DNA of 55,642 nt from IMG/VR virus record IMGVR_UViG_3300037042_000951, positions 1 to 55,642 of that record. One strand, written 5' to 3'. Positions 5,854 to 14,424 of this stretch are shown in pieces. Position 1 is the first letter of the stretch. The number at the start of each line of letters is the position of its first letter. The notes beneath the pieces were generated by a model, which did not search any database, was not told the origin of the DNA, and saw only the letters and a list, made by a program, of their open reading frames with translations. This stretch comes from a virus. A program made the translations under genes and the position numbers.

Positions 5854-6336
5854 GTCACACTGGATTGCGTACTTATCCTGTTTGACTAGCTCACTGCTTA
5901 CTACAACTTTACGGCATGTAGGACTGTCTGACTTTACAGTCGCATCTACTCGGACGTTAAACCCATCAAACTGAAACCGATAAACACGGTTCAGTAGCTC
6001 AGCATAGTCATGAGAGCTAACATCCCTGCTACCATCCAACGTTGCGAAGTACCACAACATACTAGCTAGACGATCGTCTTTAAAACTGTCTAGACCTGCT
6101 ACATAAAAAGCAAGTGACGGCTGACAGTAGGTAGCATCTACTCTGCACACTAGCGAATACTTTTCGCTATCCCAGCGATCACCTACAGGTTCAGGGCAAA
6201 CCATCTTGATGATGTGAGTCAACTGACGGCGCACTGCTTGCAACTGCTTGGCATTATTGCCTAGGCTATTACGGCTACGGATAATGTCTGCCTTGGCTTC
6301 GTCTAACAACTGTACTGCTGATGAAGTATTCTTCAT
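5851..6336 (-). CDS. Hypothetical protein, 161 aa
   Basis: A 161-residue protein with a helical N-terminal region (residues 1-45) and a mixed C-terminal part containing four Cys (MVCPEP, SLVCRVDATYCQP, PTCRK) plus a terminal Cys. The Cys spacing does not form a clear zinc site. Start at 6336 behind CAGGGAGATTCAA. It is the first gene after the divergent region and is preceded by a sigma70-like promoter (6389-6417), so it is probably expressed early. Function unknown. Confidence 0.75.
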   Translation of the reverse strand: MKNTSSAVQLLDEAKADIIRSRNSLGNNAKQLQAVRRQLTHIIKMVCPEPVGDRWDSEKYSLVCRVDATYCQPSLAFYVAGLDSFKDDRLASMLWYFATLDGSRDVSSHDYAELLNRVYRFQFDGFNVRVDATVKSDSPTCRKVVVSSELVKQDKYAIQCD

Positions 6337-6388
6337 TTGAATCTCCCTGTTGGGTTACTGGATCAAGCCAATCTCGATCCATGACTAA

Positions 6389-6417
6389 ATTATGCCTTAG
6401 CTGATAGGATTTGTAAA
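6389..6417 (-). promoter_or_regulatory. Sigma70-like promoter for the leftward block
   Basis: Minus-strand TTTACA (6417-6412), a 17-base spacer, then CATAAT (6394-6389). Flanking bases are also similar to the promoter at 5050-5078. Expected start is near 6382, about 46 bases before the gene at 6336. Confidence 0.7.
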
Positions 6418-6424
6418 GTATTTG

Positions 6425-6832
6425 GCTGGGCGCGACCCCACCTACCCCCATCCCCCCATTTGGCTCAGATGGGACCCGCTCACCCCACACCCCATAAAGA
6501 ACACAAATAACTCCTCATTTTTCCAAATACACTCGGCATTAAGTACGTAGCCTTTCCTCTCCTAAACATTTCTCTAACCACATTTACTGAGTCATAAGTG
6601 GTGAATTTCCTCTAAGAATTGGCAGCAAGACGTACCTAGCCTTCCCATCATCTATAACACCCTCCCCCCATACATTCATAACCCCCACCCCCGTTAATTA
6701 ACACTAAAAGACTTTACATATATCTCGTTTATAGAAACACCCCCCGTCATCTTTTTTCAAGGTACTTGTTTCCTCTAATATTATTTTGTTGTACACTTCA
6801 GACATCTAGGGTTTTACGATGACCGAGAGTAG
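6425..6832. other. Divergent intergenic region between leftward and rightward blocks
   Basis: About 400 bases without a supported gene apart from a nine-codon leader ORF at its right edge. The left part is C-rich on the plus strand with runs such as CCCCCATCCCCCC; the right part is AT-rich. A weak match to the ATAACT box lies near 6499-6517. The late plus-strand block must be transcribed from here or upstream, but I see no convincing plus-strand -35/-10 pair, so a phage-specific or activator-dependent promoter is possible. Confidence 0.5.
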
Positions 6833-6845
6833 ATGGAAAATATAA
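6819..6845 (+). CDS. Possible leader ORF overlapping the terS start
   Basis: ATG at 6819 has AGGG about eight bases upstream and encodes MTESRWKI before a stop at 6845, overlapping the start of the terminase gene (6833) in another frame. It could couple or attenuate terS translation, or be chance. Confidence 0.25.
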   Translation: MTESRWKI

Positions 6846-7393
6846 TCATTCCTCATATAGAAGAGGACGTACCGCTTCCAGCCAACGCTACCGAAGCCTT
6901 TCCAGAACTGTCTCCAAAAGAAGAGCTAGACGCCAGAGCAAGGACAATTACATTACTTGCCGAATTAAACAACACCCCACTTTATCCCACTGCTGAGCAT
7001 GTGGCACAGGCAACACAAATTGCCACTCAAATGATGAATGATCCAAAGGCTAGACCTGAGTTTAAGAACTATCCCAATGAGACATTGGCTTATTTGGCAG
7101 GTATGGTGTCCCAAATGAACGTGCAACTTGTGGACGACCTAGCTGAAATGAAGATGTATGTGGTCAATAAGCTGCTTTATGAGGTAGAACATGCTTCAAA
7201 TGCCAAAGATAGGCTCAGAGCCTTACGGGATTTGGGTGAAGTAGACGGAATTGACGCATTTAAGAAGCGTTCTGAGGTCACAATGAAGGTACAAAGCATC
7301 GAAGAGGTCGAAAAAGAGCTATTTGAGACGCTTTCTAGTCTAAAAAGTAAGGCAATTGACGTAGAAGTTAGAGAAGTCAAGCCTAAAAAATGA
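6833..7393 (+). CDS. terS: Terminase small subunit (probable)
   Basis: A 186-residue acidic, helical protein directly before the large terminase, with stop and start overlapping (ATGA at 7390). The middle has a helix-rich region (residues 45-140) that could form the oligomer core, and the stretch AKDRLRALRDLGEVDGIDAF is like that of small subunits in aquatic phages (from memory). The small subunit recognises phage DNA and feeds it to the large subunit during packaging. No classic helix-turn-helix is obvious; the call rests mainly on position, size and helical composition. It opens the late block. Confidence 0.65.
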   Translation: MENIIIPHIEEDVPLPANATEAFPELSPKEELDARARTITLLAELNNTPLYPTAEHVAQATQIATQMMNDPKARPEFKNYPNETLAYLAGMVSQMNVQLVDDLAEMKMYVVNKLLYEVEHASNAKDRLRALRDLGEVDGIDAFKKRSEVTMKVQSIEEVEKELFETLSSLKSKAIDVEVREVKPKK

Positions 7394-8916
7394 GCGCCCA
7401 GCGTAAATTAACTAAAGAAGACATCGCAGAGATTGAAAAAGCGGTCCCTGGTATGCCGCCAGACGAGAAAAGGCGGACTTTAAAGCTACTCAAGACTTAT
7501 AAATCTGAAACTGTTAAGAAAGACGGCAAGGAAAACTTCCTTGAGTTTATTGACCATGTATATCCAGGCTATAAAGTAGGTGAACACCATGCGAAATTGG
7601 CTAGAATCTTTGAAGAAATCGCTGCAGGCAAGAAGAAGCGGGTTGTTGTTAACATTGCGCCGCGTCATGGTAAGTCAGAACTTATATCCTACCTCGCTCC
7701 TGCCTGGTTCTTGGGTAAGTATCCACATAAGAAGGTCATTATGGCTTCGCATACGGCTGATCTTGCTGTCAATTTCGGTCGTAGAGTTAGGAATCTCGTG
7801 GGTTCAGACTCTTATAAAGAAATATTTCCAGCGGTAGAACTGCAAGCCGACAGTAAATCGGCATCTAGATGGGGGACTAACTACAATGGAGAATACTTTG
7901 CTATTGGTGTTGGTGGTGCTTTGGCTGGTCGTGGTGCAGATCTATTTATCATTGACGACCCTCACTCTGAGCAAGACGCTAAACAGGGCAGAGCTGACGT
8001 TTTTCTACCAGCTTGGGAGTGGTTTCAATCTGGTCCTATTCAGCGTCTTATGCCTGGCGGGGCTATTATTGTCGTGATGACCCGTTGGTCAAAGCTTGAT
8101 TTGACAGGGCAAATTGTCAATCATATGGTCAAAAATGAGGATGCAGAAGACTGGGAAATAGTAGATTTTCCTGCGATTATGCCTTCAGGTAAACCGCTTT
8201 GGCCCGAATTCTGGTCTCTTGAAGAGTTATTAGCAAAGAAGGCTTCTTTGGATGTGCGGTACTGGAATGCCCAGTATCTACAACAACCTACCTCAGAAGA
8301 AGGCGCTTTAATTAAACGGGAATGGTGGCAAATTTGGGAAAAAGATGACCCACCCATGTGCGAATTTGTCATTATGTCTTTAGACGCAGCTCAGGAGGCA
8401 AACAATCGTGCGGATTACAATGCGCTCACAACGTGGGGGGTGTTTCTCAACGAAGAAACGAACAACTACAACATTATCCTACTCAATTCCATTAAAAAAC
8501 GGTTGGAGTTCCCAGACCTCAAAAAGCTTGTACTTGAAGAGTATAAGGAGTGGGAGCCAGATGCGTTTATGGTTGAAAAGAAGTCCAATGGGGCGGCTCT
8601 CTACCAGGAATTACGGCGCATGGGTGTACCAGTCGGGGAATTCACACCTGGCAAAGGTCAAGACAAAATCTCTCGCGTTAATGCTGTATCAGATTTGTTC
8701 TCAGCAGGGATTGTCTGGTCGCCAGAGCATCGGTGGGCGAAGGAAGTAATTGAAGAATGTAATGATTTCCCTAGCGGAGCGAACGACGATTTGGTAGACT
8801 CCACTACACTAGCCCTATTAAGATTTAGGCAGGGTGGATTTATTCGCCTGCCCAGTGACGAACCAGAAGACGATTTTTTATATAAATACGGCAGACGTAA
8901 AGCTGCGTATTACTAA
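7390..8916 (+). CDS. terL: Terminase large subunit
   Basis: A 508-residue ATPase-nuclease that drives DNA into the prohead and cuts it. Walker A APRHGKSE is at residues 90-97, Walker B LFIIDDPHSE at 185-194 with the Asp-Asp pair at 189-190, and a coupling-type TRW motif at 231-233. The C-terminal RNase H-like nuclease shows the expected acids: D332 in MSLDAAQ, E396 in FMVEKKSNG and the ANDDLVDS cluster at 464-471. Length is normal for the family. The start overlaps the terS stop by four bases. The call is firm; packaging type (headful likely) is inference. Confidence 0.95.
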   Translation: MSAQRKLTKEDIAEIEKAVPGMPPDEKRRTLKLLKTYKSETVKKDGKENFLEFIDHVYPGYKVGEHHAKLARIFEEIAAGKKKRVVVNIAPRHGKSELISYLAPAWFLGKYPHKKVIMASHTADLAVNFGRRVRNLVGSDSYKEIFPAVELQADSKSASRWGTNYNGEYFAIGVGGALAGRGADLFIIDDPHSEQDAKQGRADVFLPAWEWFQSGPIQRLMPGGAIIVVMTRWSKLDLTGQIVNHMVKNEDAEDWEIVDFPAIMPSGKPLWPEFWSLEELLAKKASLDVRYWNAQYLQQPTSEEGALIKREWWQIWEKDDPPMCEFVIMSLDAAQEANNRADYNALTTWGVFLNEETNNYNIILLNSIKKRLEFPDLKKLVLEEYKEWEPDAFMVEKKSNGAALYQELRRMGVPVGEFTPGKGQDKISRVNAVSDLFSAGIVWSPEHRWAKEVIEECNDFPSGANDDLVDSTTLALLRFRQGGFIRLPSDEPEDDFLYKYGRRKAAYY

Positions 8917-8925
8917 GGATAGATT

Positions 8926-11451
8926 ATGTCGATAGATAAAGCCCTGTATCAAGCCCCCGTCGGATTAGATTCGATTGTTGAAGAAGACCCAATTGAGATC
9001 GAGATCGAAGACCCAGAATCAGTAAAAATCGCTATGGGTGGTATGGAGATTGAGATTGAGCCTGAAGAAGAAACAGCCGATGATTTTGACGCCAACCTTG
9101 CGGAGTATATGAGTGAGGGTGAGCTTACTGAAATTGTAGGTGATTTATTAGGCGATTTTGACGACGACATCTCGGCTCGTAAAGATTGGATTCAGACTTA
9201 TGTAGATGGACTTGAGCTACTCGGCATGAAGATGGAAGACCGAACAGAACCTTGGGAAGGTGCTTGTGGAGTCTATCACCCATTGCTCTCCGAGGCTTTA
9301 GTAAAGTTTCAATCTGAGACCATTATGGAGACTTTCCCTTCAGCAGGTCCAGTAAAGACTGTGATTATCGGTAAAGAGACTCCACAGATTAAAGAAGCGG
9401 CTCAGCGTGTCCAAGATGACATGAATCATCAGTTAACAGATGTGATGCAGGAATACAGACCTGAACATGAAAGAATGATATGGGGCTTGGGTTTGGCGGG
9501 TAATGCGTTTAAGAAAGTGTATTACGACCCACATTTAGAGCGCCAAGTTTCTATGTTTATTCCAGCAGAAGACATCGTGGTTCCTTACGGTGCTTCTAAT
9601 TTACAAAGCTCCCCACGCGTGACCCATGTTATGCGCAAGACAGAGAACGAAGTTAAACGGCTTCAGTTTGCGGGCTTTTACCGAGATGTTGAACTAGACA
9701 CCCCCAGCGGTAGTTTGGATGAAGTTGAGAAAAAGATTGCGGAGAAGATGGGCTTTAGAGCTACATCGGACGACCGCTATAAGTTATTAGAGATGCACGT
9801 AGACCTTGATCTACCTGGCTATGAGGACAAGGATGAAGACGGAGAGATGACAGGTATTGCACTACCTTATGTTATAACGATTGAAAAAGGTACGCAGACT
9901 GTTCTATCTATCCGCAGAAACTGGAGACCTGAAGATGAAACCAAGCAAAAAAGGCAACACTTTGTACATTATGGCTATGTGCCTGGTTTTGGTTTTTATT
10001 GCTTCGGGCTTATTCATTTGGTTGGCGCCTTTGCTAAGTCGAGTACTAGTATTATCCGACAACTCGTTGATGCAGGGACATTATCAAATCTGCCAGGTGG
10101 CTTTAAGACCCGTGGCTTGCGGGTCAAAGGAGATGACACACCGATAAGTCCAGGAGAGTTCCGTGATGTAGACGTACCAAGCGGAGCAATCAAAGACAAC
10201 TTAATGACCTTGCCATACAAAGAGCCTAGCCAGGTTTTGTATAGTTTACTTGGAACCATTGTTGAAGAAGGCAGACGCTTTGCATCGGCAGGGGATATGA
10301 AGATTAGTGATATGAGCGGACAGGCTCCTGTGGGGACGACTCTGGCAATTTTAGAGAGAACCCTGAAGGTGATGAGTGCGGTTCAGTCAAGAGTCCATTA
10401 TTCGATGAAACAAGAGTTACGCTTGTTAAAGGAAATAATCCGTGACTATACGCCAGATGAATACAGCTATACCCCAGAAGAAGGTACGCCAAGAGCCAAA
10501 AAAGCGGACTATGACATGGTGGACGTTATTCCAGTCAGTGATCCTAATGCAGCGACGATGGCGCAGAAGATCGTTCAGTACCAAGCGGTTCTCCAGCTGG
10601 CTCAAGGCGCGCCCCAGATCTACAACTTACCGCAATTACACCGCCAGATGCTCGACGTCCTTGGGATCAGGAATGCCCAGAAGCTTATCCCGCTACAGGA
10701 AGACCAGAAACCGCGCGATCCTGTTTCGGAGAACATGGATGCGATGCGCAATAAACCGCTAAAAGCGTTTATGTATCAAGACCACGATGCGCATTTGATG
10801 GCTCACAATAACTTCTTGCAAGACCCCACTACGGCGGCAATACTAGGACAGAACCCCATGGCGCAGCAAATAACCGCTGCGATGCAAGCTCATATTGCGG
10901 AACATTTTGGCTTTAAATATCGTCAACTTATTGAACAGCAAGTTGGTGGACCGATACCTTATGTTGATATGGACGATGATGAAGCGTCTCTGCCACAAGA
11001 GTATGAGTTGGAGCTTTCCCGTTTAGTAGCTCAAGCTTCTCAGCAATTACTCACACAAAACCAAGCTGCTGCAGCGCAACAAGAAGCTCAGCAACAGGCA
11101 GAAGACCCAATTATCCAGATGCAGATTAAAGAATTGGAGATTAAAGCCGCAGAATTGCAACGCAAAATCGCAAAAGATACTAGCGATATTCAGAATGAAA
11201 GAGAGCGTTTATTAATTGATAAATTGCGTGTAGAAGGGCAATTAGAGCTTGAATCACACAAATTAGGTGTCCAAATCGCTAAAGATAAAGACCTCGCAGA
11301 CCGCAAAGAAACGGTAGAAGGTACAAAGATGGGTATAGATATTGTTAAAGCGAAAGACCAAATCAATGCCCAAAAGCTACAAATAGCCTCTCAATTAGCT
11401 ATAGCGGAGAGTAATAAAGGAAGTAATAAAGCCGAGAAAGGCAACAAATGA
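8926..11451 (+). CDS. Portal protein, P22-like
   Basis: An 841-residue portal forming the dodecameric DNA gate at the capsid vertex. The N-terminus is strongly acidic with repeated EIEIE-type stretches. The stretch DIVVPYGASNLQSSPRVTH near residues 216-234 and the helical stem region (residues 440-510) match the large P22-type portals seen in aquatic podoviruses. The last 150 residues are a long coiled coil rich in Gln, Lys and Glu, comparable to the helical barrel of P22-type portals. It follows the terminase with AAGGAT as ribosome site. Confidence 0.88.
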   Translation: MSIDKALYQAPVGLDSIVEEDPIEIEIEDPESVKIAMGGMEIEIEPEEETADDFDANLAEYMSEGELTEIVGDLLGDFDDDISARKDWIQTYVDGLELLGMKMEDRTEPWEGACGVYHPLLSEALVKFQSETIMETFPSAGPVKTVIIGKETPQIKEAAQRVQDDMNHQLTDVMQEYRPEHERMIWGLGLAGNAFKKVYYDPHLERQVSMFIPAEDIVVPYGASNLQSSPRVTHVMRKTENEVKRLQFAGFYRDVELDTPSGSLDEVEKKIAEKMGFRATSDDRYKLLEMHVDLDLPGYEDKDEDGEMTGIALPYVITIEKGTQTVLSIRRNWRPEDETKQKRQHFVHYGYVPGFGFYCFGLIHLVGAFAKSSTSIIRQLVDAGTLSNLPGGFKTRGLRVKGDDTPISPGEFRDVDVPSGAIKDNLMTLPYKEPSQVLYSLLGTIVEEGRRFASAGDMKISDMSGQAPVGTTLAILERTLKVMSAVQSRVHYSMKQELRLLKEIIRDYTPDEYSYTPEEGTPRAKKADYDMVDVIPVSDPNAATMAQKIVQYQAVLQLAQGAPQIYNLPQLHRQMLDVLGIRNAQKLIPLQEDQKPRDPVSENMDAMRNKPLKAFMYQDHDAHLMAHNNFLQDPTTAAILGQNPMAQQITAAMQAHIAEHFGFKYRQLIEQQVGGPIPYVDMDDDEASLPQEYELELSRLVAQASQQLLTQNQAAAAQQEAQQQAEDPIIQMQIKELEIKAAELQRKIAKDTSDIQNERERLLIDKLRVEGQLELESHKLGVQIAKDKDLADRKETVEGTKMGIDIVKAKDQINAQKLQIASQLAIAESNKGSNKAEKGNK

Positions 11452-11633
11452 CAGGGTTAGAACTTTTAGTTAAGCAGTTAGATGAAAAGACAGAGCAGTT
11501 AAAAGAATCGGTAGTTATAGGTAATTTAGATCACGTTCAGTATCAAAGGCTTTGTGGAGAGATTAGAGGTCTGCTCCTTGCAAAGGGTTACGTATTAGAC
11601 CTCAGAGACAAATTGGAGAACACGGATGAGTGA
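11448..11633 (+). CDS. Small helical protein after portal, 61 aa
   Basis: A 61-residue protein starting MTGLELLVKQLDEKTEQLKE, entirely helical and coiled-coil-like. Its start overlaps the portal stop (ATGA) and its end overlaps the co-chaperonin start by eight bases, so it is translationally coupled on both sides. Short helical proteins in this position are common in related phages, but the role is unknown; a head assembly factor is possible. Confidence 0.75.
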   Translation: MTGLELLVKQLDEKTEQLKESVVIGNLDHVQYQRLCGEIRGLLLAKGYVLDLRDKLENTDE

Positions 11634-12030
11634 AACGTTAGACTTAAATAAGGCGGTAGATTTGGCGCAGCTGCTTGATAAGTCAAGTGAAGAAAAGGCA
11701 ACACAACTCCCTAAACCTTCTGGGTATCGCATTTTGTGCGCTATTCCTGAGGTAGAGAAAGAGTTTGACAGTGGGATTTTAAAAGCAGACGAAACCCTAA
11801 GATACGACGAATTGTTGACGACCGTATTGTTTGTCGTAGATTTAGGTCCAGATTGCTATAAAGACCCAACCCGTTTCCCAACTGGGGCTTGGTGTAAAAA
11901 AGGTGATTTTGTCCTTGTTAGACCTAACGCTGGCACTAGATTGGTTATTCACGGGCGCGAGTTCCGCATTATTAACGATGATTCTGTGGAAGGCGTAGTT
12001 GACGATCCCCGTGGCATTAAACGTAAATAA
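11626..12030 (+). CDS. GroES-like co-chaperonin (Cpn10 fold)
   Basis: A 134-residue protein whose residues 31-128 follow the Cpn10 layout: opening strand GYRILCAIPEV, a mobile-loop region FDSGILKADETLRYDE, a middle strand VLFVVDLGPDCY, then KKGDFVLVRPNAGTRL and the closing segments FRIINDDSVEGVV. In GroES the mobile loop binds GroEL; here the hydrophobic GIL in the loop fits. Phage co-chaperonins such as T4 gp31 adapt host GroEL to fold the capsid protein, and the position between portal and scaffold fits that. The N-terminal 30 residues are an extra acidic helix absent from standard GroES. Confidence 0.75.
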   Translation: MSETLDLNKAVDLAQLLDKSSEEKATQLPKPSGYRILCAIPEVEKEFDSGILKADETLRYDELLTTVLFVVDLGPDCYKDPTRFPTGAWCKKGDFVLVRPNAGTRLVIHGREFRIINDDSVEGVVDDPRGIKRK

Positions 12031-12042
12031 GGAGAAGACGAT

Positions 12043-13047
12043 ATGGATAACTATAAGTTTCCTGATGAAGTAGATGACGTAAAAGATGAGGGTAAACCCG
12101 TAGAAGAGGAAGTAGAATCTAAGGGTAAACCCGTAGAAGACGAAGACAAGATCGAAATTGAGATTGAAGATGACACCCCTGTTGAAGATAGAGGTCGTAA
12201 AACTTCAAAACCTGATTTTGTCGAAAAAGTCGAAAAAGATGAATTAGACCAATATTCCCAAGAAGCACGAAGCAAAATTGATGCTTTTAGGAAGTTTTAT
12301 CATGATGAGCGTAGGGAGAAAGAAAAAGCCTTACGAGAGCAGCAAGAAGCTGTTCAAGTAGCTAAAAGCCTCTACGAAGAGATAAAACAGCTTAAAGGTA
12401 GGGTCAATTCTAGCGACGAAGCAGCAGTTAACTCCTTTAAAACAAGTGCCGAGCAGGAATTGGCAATGGCTAAGAAGGAATATAAAGAGGCTTATGACGC
12501 TGGAGATTCGGAAAAATTAGTCGAAGCACAGGATAAATTAACCTCCGCTAAGATGAAAATTGACAAAGCCTCTAGCTACGCTGAAAATATAAATCAACGA
12601 AGGGCTTTACAAGAGCAAGAAAATGAAGTAAAAATACCTCAACAGACGGAAGCAGCGCCTGTCCGTGACCAAAAAGCTTCGGCTTGGCAAGAGCGTAACT
12701 CTTGGTTTGGTCAAGATGACGAAATGACAAGCCTAGCCCTAGGGCTACACGAGAAGCTTGTCAAAGAAAACGGACTAGCATATGCAACCACTGACGAGTA
12801 TTACAAGCGCATAGATGAAACTATGCGTAGGCGATTTCCTGAAAACTTTCAGGATGAAAAAGTAGACGATGGTAGAAACGATGAAAAGGTAGCGGCTCGT
12901 GTAAAACCGAGTACCGTTGTTGCACCTGCGAGTAGAAGTACTTCTTCTAAAAAGATAAAATTGAATACGTCACAGTTATCTATAGCGAAGAAGCTAGGTC
13001 TAACCCCAGAGCAATACGCCCGTGAACTTTTAAAAATGGAGGCTTAA
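12043..13047 (+). CDS. Capsid scaffolding protein (probable)
   Basis: A 334-residue, highly charged protein with an acidic N-terminus (residues 1-60), a long coiled-coil centre (about 80-200) and a basic C-terminal part ending in LSIAKKLGLTPEQYARELLK. This charge layout and the position between portal and capsid genes are those of podovirus scaffolds, which template prohead assembly and then leave. Strong ribosome site AAGGAG. The C-terminal helix would be the capsid-binding end by analogy. Confidence 0.7.
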   Translation: MDNYKFPDEVDDVKDEGKPVEEEVESKGKPVEDEDKIEIEIEDDTPVEDRGRKTSKPDFVEKVEKDELDQYSQEARSKIDAFRKFYHDERREKEKALREQQEAVQVAKSLYEEIKQLKGRVNSSDEAAVNSFKTSAEQELAMAKKEYKEAYDAGDSEKLVEAQDKLTSAKMKIDKASSYAENINQRRALQEQENEVKIPQQTEAAPVRDQKASAWQERNSWFGQDDEMTSLALGLHEKLVKENGLAYATTDEYYKRIDETMRRRFPENFQDEKVDDGRNDEKVAARVKPSTVVAPASRSTSSKKIKLNTSQLSIAKKLGLTPEQYARELLKMEA

Positions 13048-13497
13048 ATGCCAACAAACAGATTGCAAAGAGAAGTAGATAACCGTGAAGTAGCTGAGCG
13101 TCCTAAACAGTGGATGCCCCCCGATCTTCTCCCTGAGCCTGATAAACAGGCTGGTTATGCGTATCGTTGGATTCGTGTTTCAATGCTGGACAAGCCAGAC
13201 CCACGCAATATCTCATCGAAACTGAGAGAAGGTTGGGAGCCTGTCACGTTGGAAGAGCAACCCAAATTCAAACTGTTAGCTAATCCCAGTGGTCAGTTTA
13301 AAGACAACATTGAGATTGGCGGGTTATTGCTTTGCAAGACTCCCGAAGCATTTGTTGAACAACGGAAGGCTCATTACGACAAGCTAACCGCCCAACAGAC
13401 GGAGGCTGTAGACAATAATCTCATGCGCCAAAGCGACGCAAGGATGCCCCTCTTTAACGAGAGAAAGTCCTCAAGTAGCTTTGGAAAAGGAACTTAA
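13048..13497 (+). CDS. Head-module hypothetical protein, 149 aa
   Basis: A polar, Pro- and Arg-rich 149-residue protein. The segment GYAYRWIRVSMLDKPDPRNI and GWEPVT resemble a short conserved protein found next to capsid genes in other aquatic phages (from memory). It starts directly after the scaffold stop and precedes the first capsid-type gene. A role in head assembly or a virion component is likely, but no motif defines it. Confidence 0.65.
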   Translation: MPTNRLQREVDNREVAERPKQWMPPDLLPEPDKQAGYAYRWIRVSMLDKPDPRNISSKLREGWEPVTLEEQPKFKLLANPSGQFKDNIEIGGLLLCKTPEAFVEQRKAHYDKLTAQQTEAVDNNLMRQSDARMPLFNERKSSSSFGKGT

Positions 13498-13514
13498 TTT
13501 TTTAGGAGATTTAA

Positions 13515-14414
13515 ATGGCTTATCCTATTATTGACGCCCCGTACGGGCTGAAGCCCATTAATCTTATTGGTGGACAAGTATTTGCTGGATCGACTCGCAA
13601 TATTCCGATTCAGTACGCATTTAACACCAATATTTTTTATGGCGATGTTGTAGGTATTGAGCGTGGTTTTGCCGTGCGTTGTGATCTGACACTTGGTAAT
13701 GCCACTATCCGTGGTGCTGCAGGTACTGGAATTGTTGGTGTATTTTTAGGTTGCACATTCACTAACCCTGTAACTAAGCAAAAGCAGTTTACTCAATTTT
13801 GGCCCGCTGGTACTTTGGCTGGTGACGCAGTTGCTATTGTGACTGACGATCCAGATACATTGTTCCGTACTGCGGTAGTTGGTGCTGGTGGTACTACCGC
13901 TATTGCTTCTGTTGCACGTATGGACATCGGTCAAAACGTTGAAGGCTCTAACTTGGCTGGTAACATCAATACTGGTAATTCGTCTAACGCTATCGTAGCT
14001 GCTAGCGCAGCGAATACTTCAACTTTACCTTTACGTATTGTTGACGTTGTTCCTGACACAGCTATTGTTGCTACAGCGGTTTTATCTAGTGGCGGCGGTG
14101 GTACAGCTTTATCTTGTACTGGTCTTACAAGAACGCTCCCACTTGGAACGGATGTTGCGTATTTAGCTGCTAATGGTCAACTAATTGGTACTGGCTCGCG
14201 TGTTTCAGCCGCTGTAGCAGGCACTGGAACACAGACTGTTAACATCAATTCCCAGGCTGTAACGGTTAATTCCCCGTTAGGTACTTCCTCTACGGCTATT
14301 ACTATTCCAGCAGCAAGCACTATGGTATTTACGATTTATCAAGAAGCGATTGTAAAATTCAATTTTGGTAATCATAGTTACTATAGCAATACTACCAACT
14401 CAGCTACAATATAA
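13515..14414 (+). CDS. Virion protein, probable capsid-associated or decoration protein
   Basis: A 299-residue beta-rich protein. It begins MAYPIIDAPYGLKPINLIGG and contains FLGCTFTNPVTKQKQFTQFW and TLAGDAVAIVTDDPDT, a pattern seen next to major capsid genes in many uncultured aquatic phages. The C-terminal half is Thr-, Ser- and Ala-rich with short strands ending in a FNFGNHSYY segment. Composition (few charged residues, no helices) fits a surface or decoration protein. It has its own GGAG ribosome site and precedes the major capsid gene. Confidence 0.65.
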   Translation: MAYPIIDAPYGLKPINLIGGQVFAGSTRNIPIQYAFNTNIFYGDVVGIERGFAVRCDLTLGNATIRGAAGTGIVGVFLGCTFTNPVTKQKQFTQFWPAGTLAGDAVAIVTDDPDTLFRTAVVGAGGTTAIASVARMDIGQNVEGSNLAGNINTGNSSNAIVAASAANTSTLPLRIVDVVPDTAIVATAVLSSGGGGTALSCTGLTRTLPLGTDVAYLAANGQLIGTGSRVSAAVAGTGTQTVNINSQAVTVNSPLGTSSTAITIPAASTMVFTIYQEAIVKFNFGNHSYYSNTTNSATI

Positions 14415-14424
14415 GGAGCTATAA

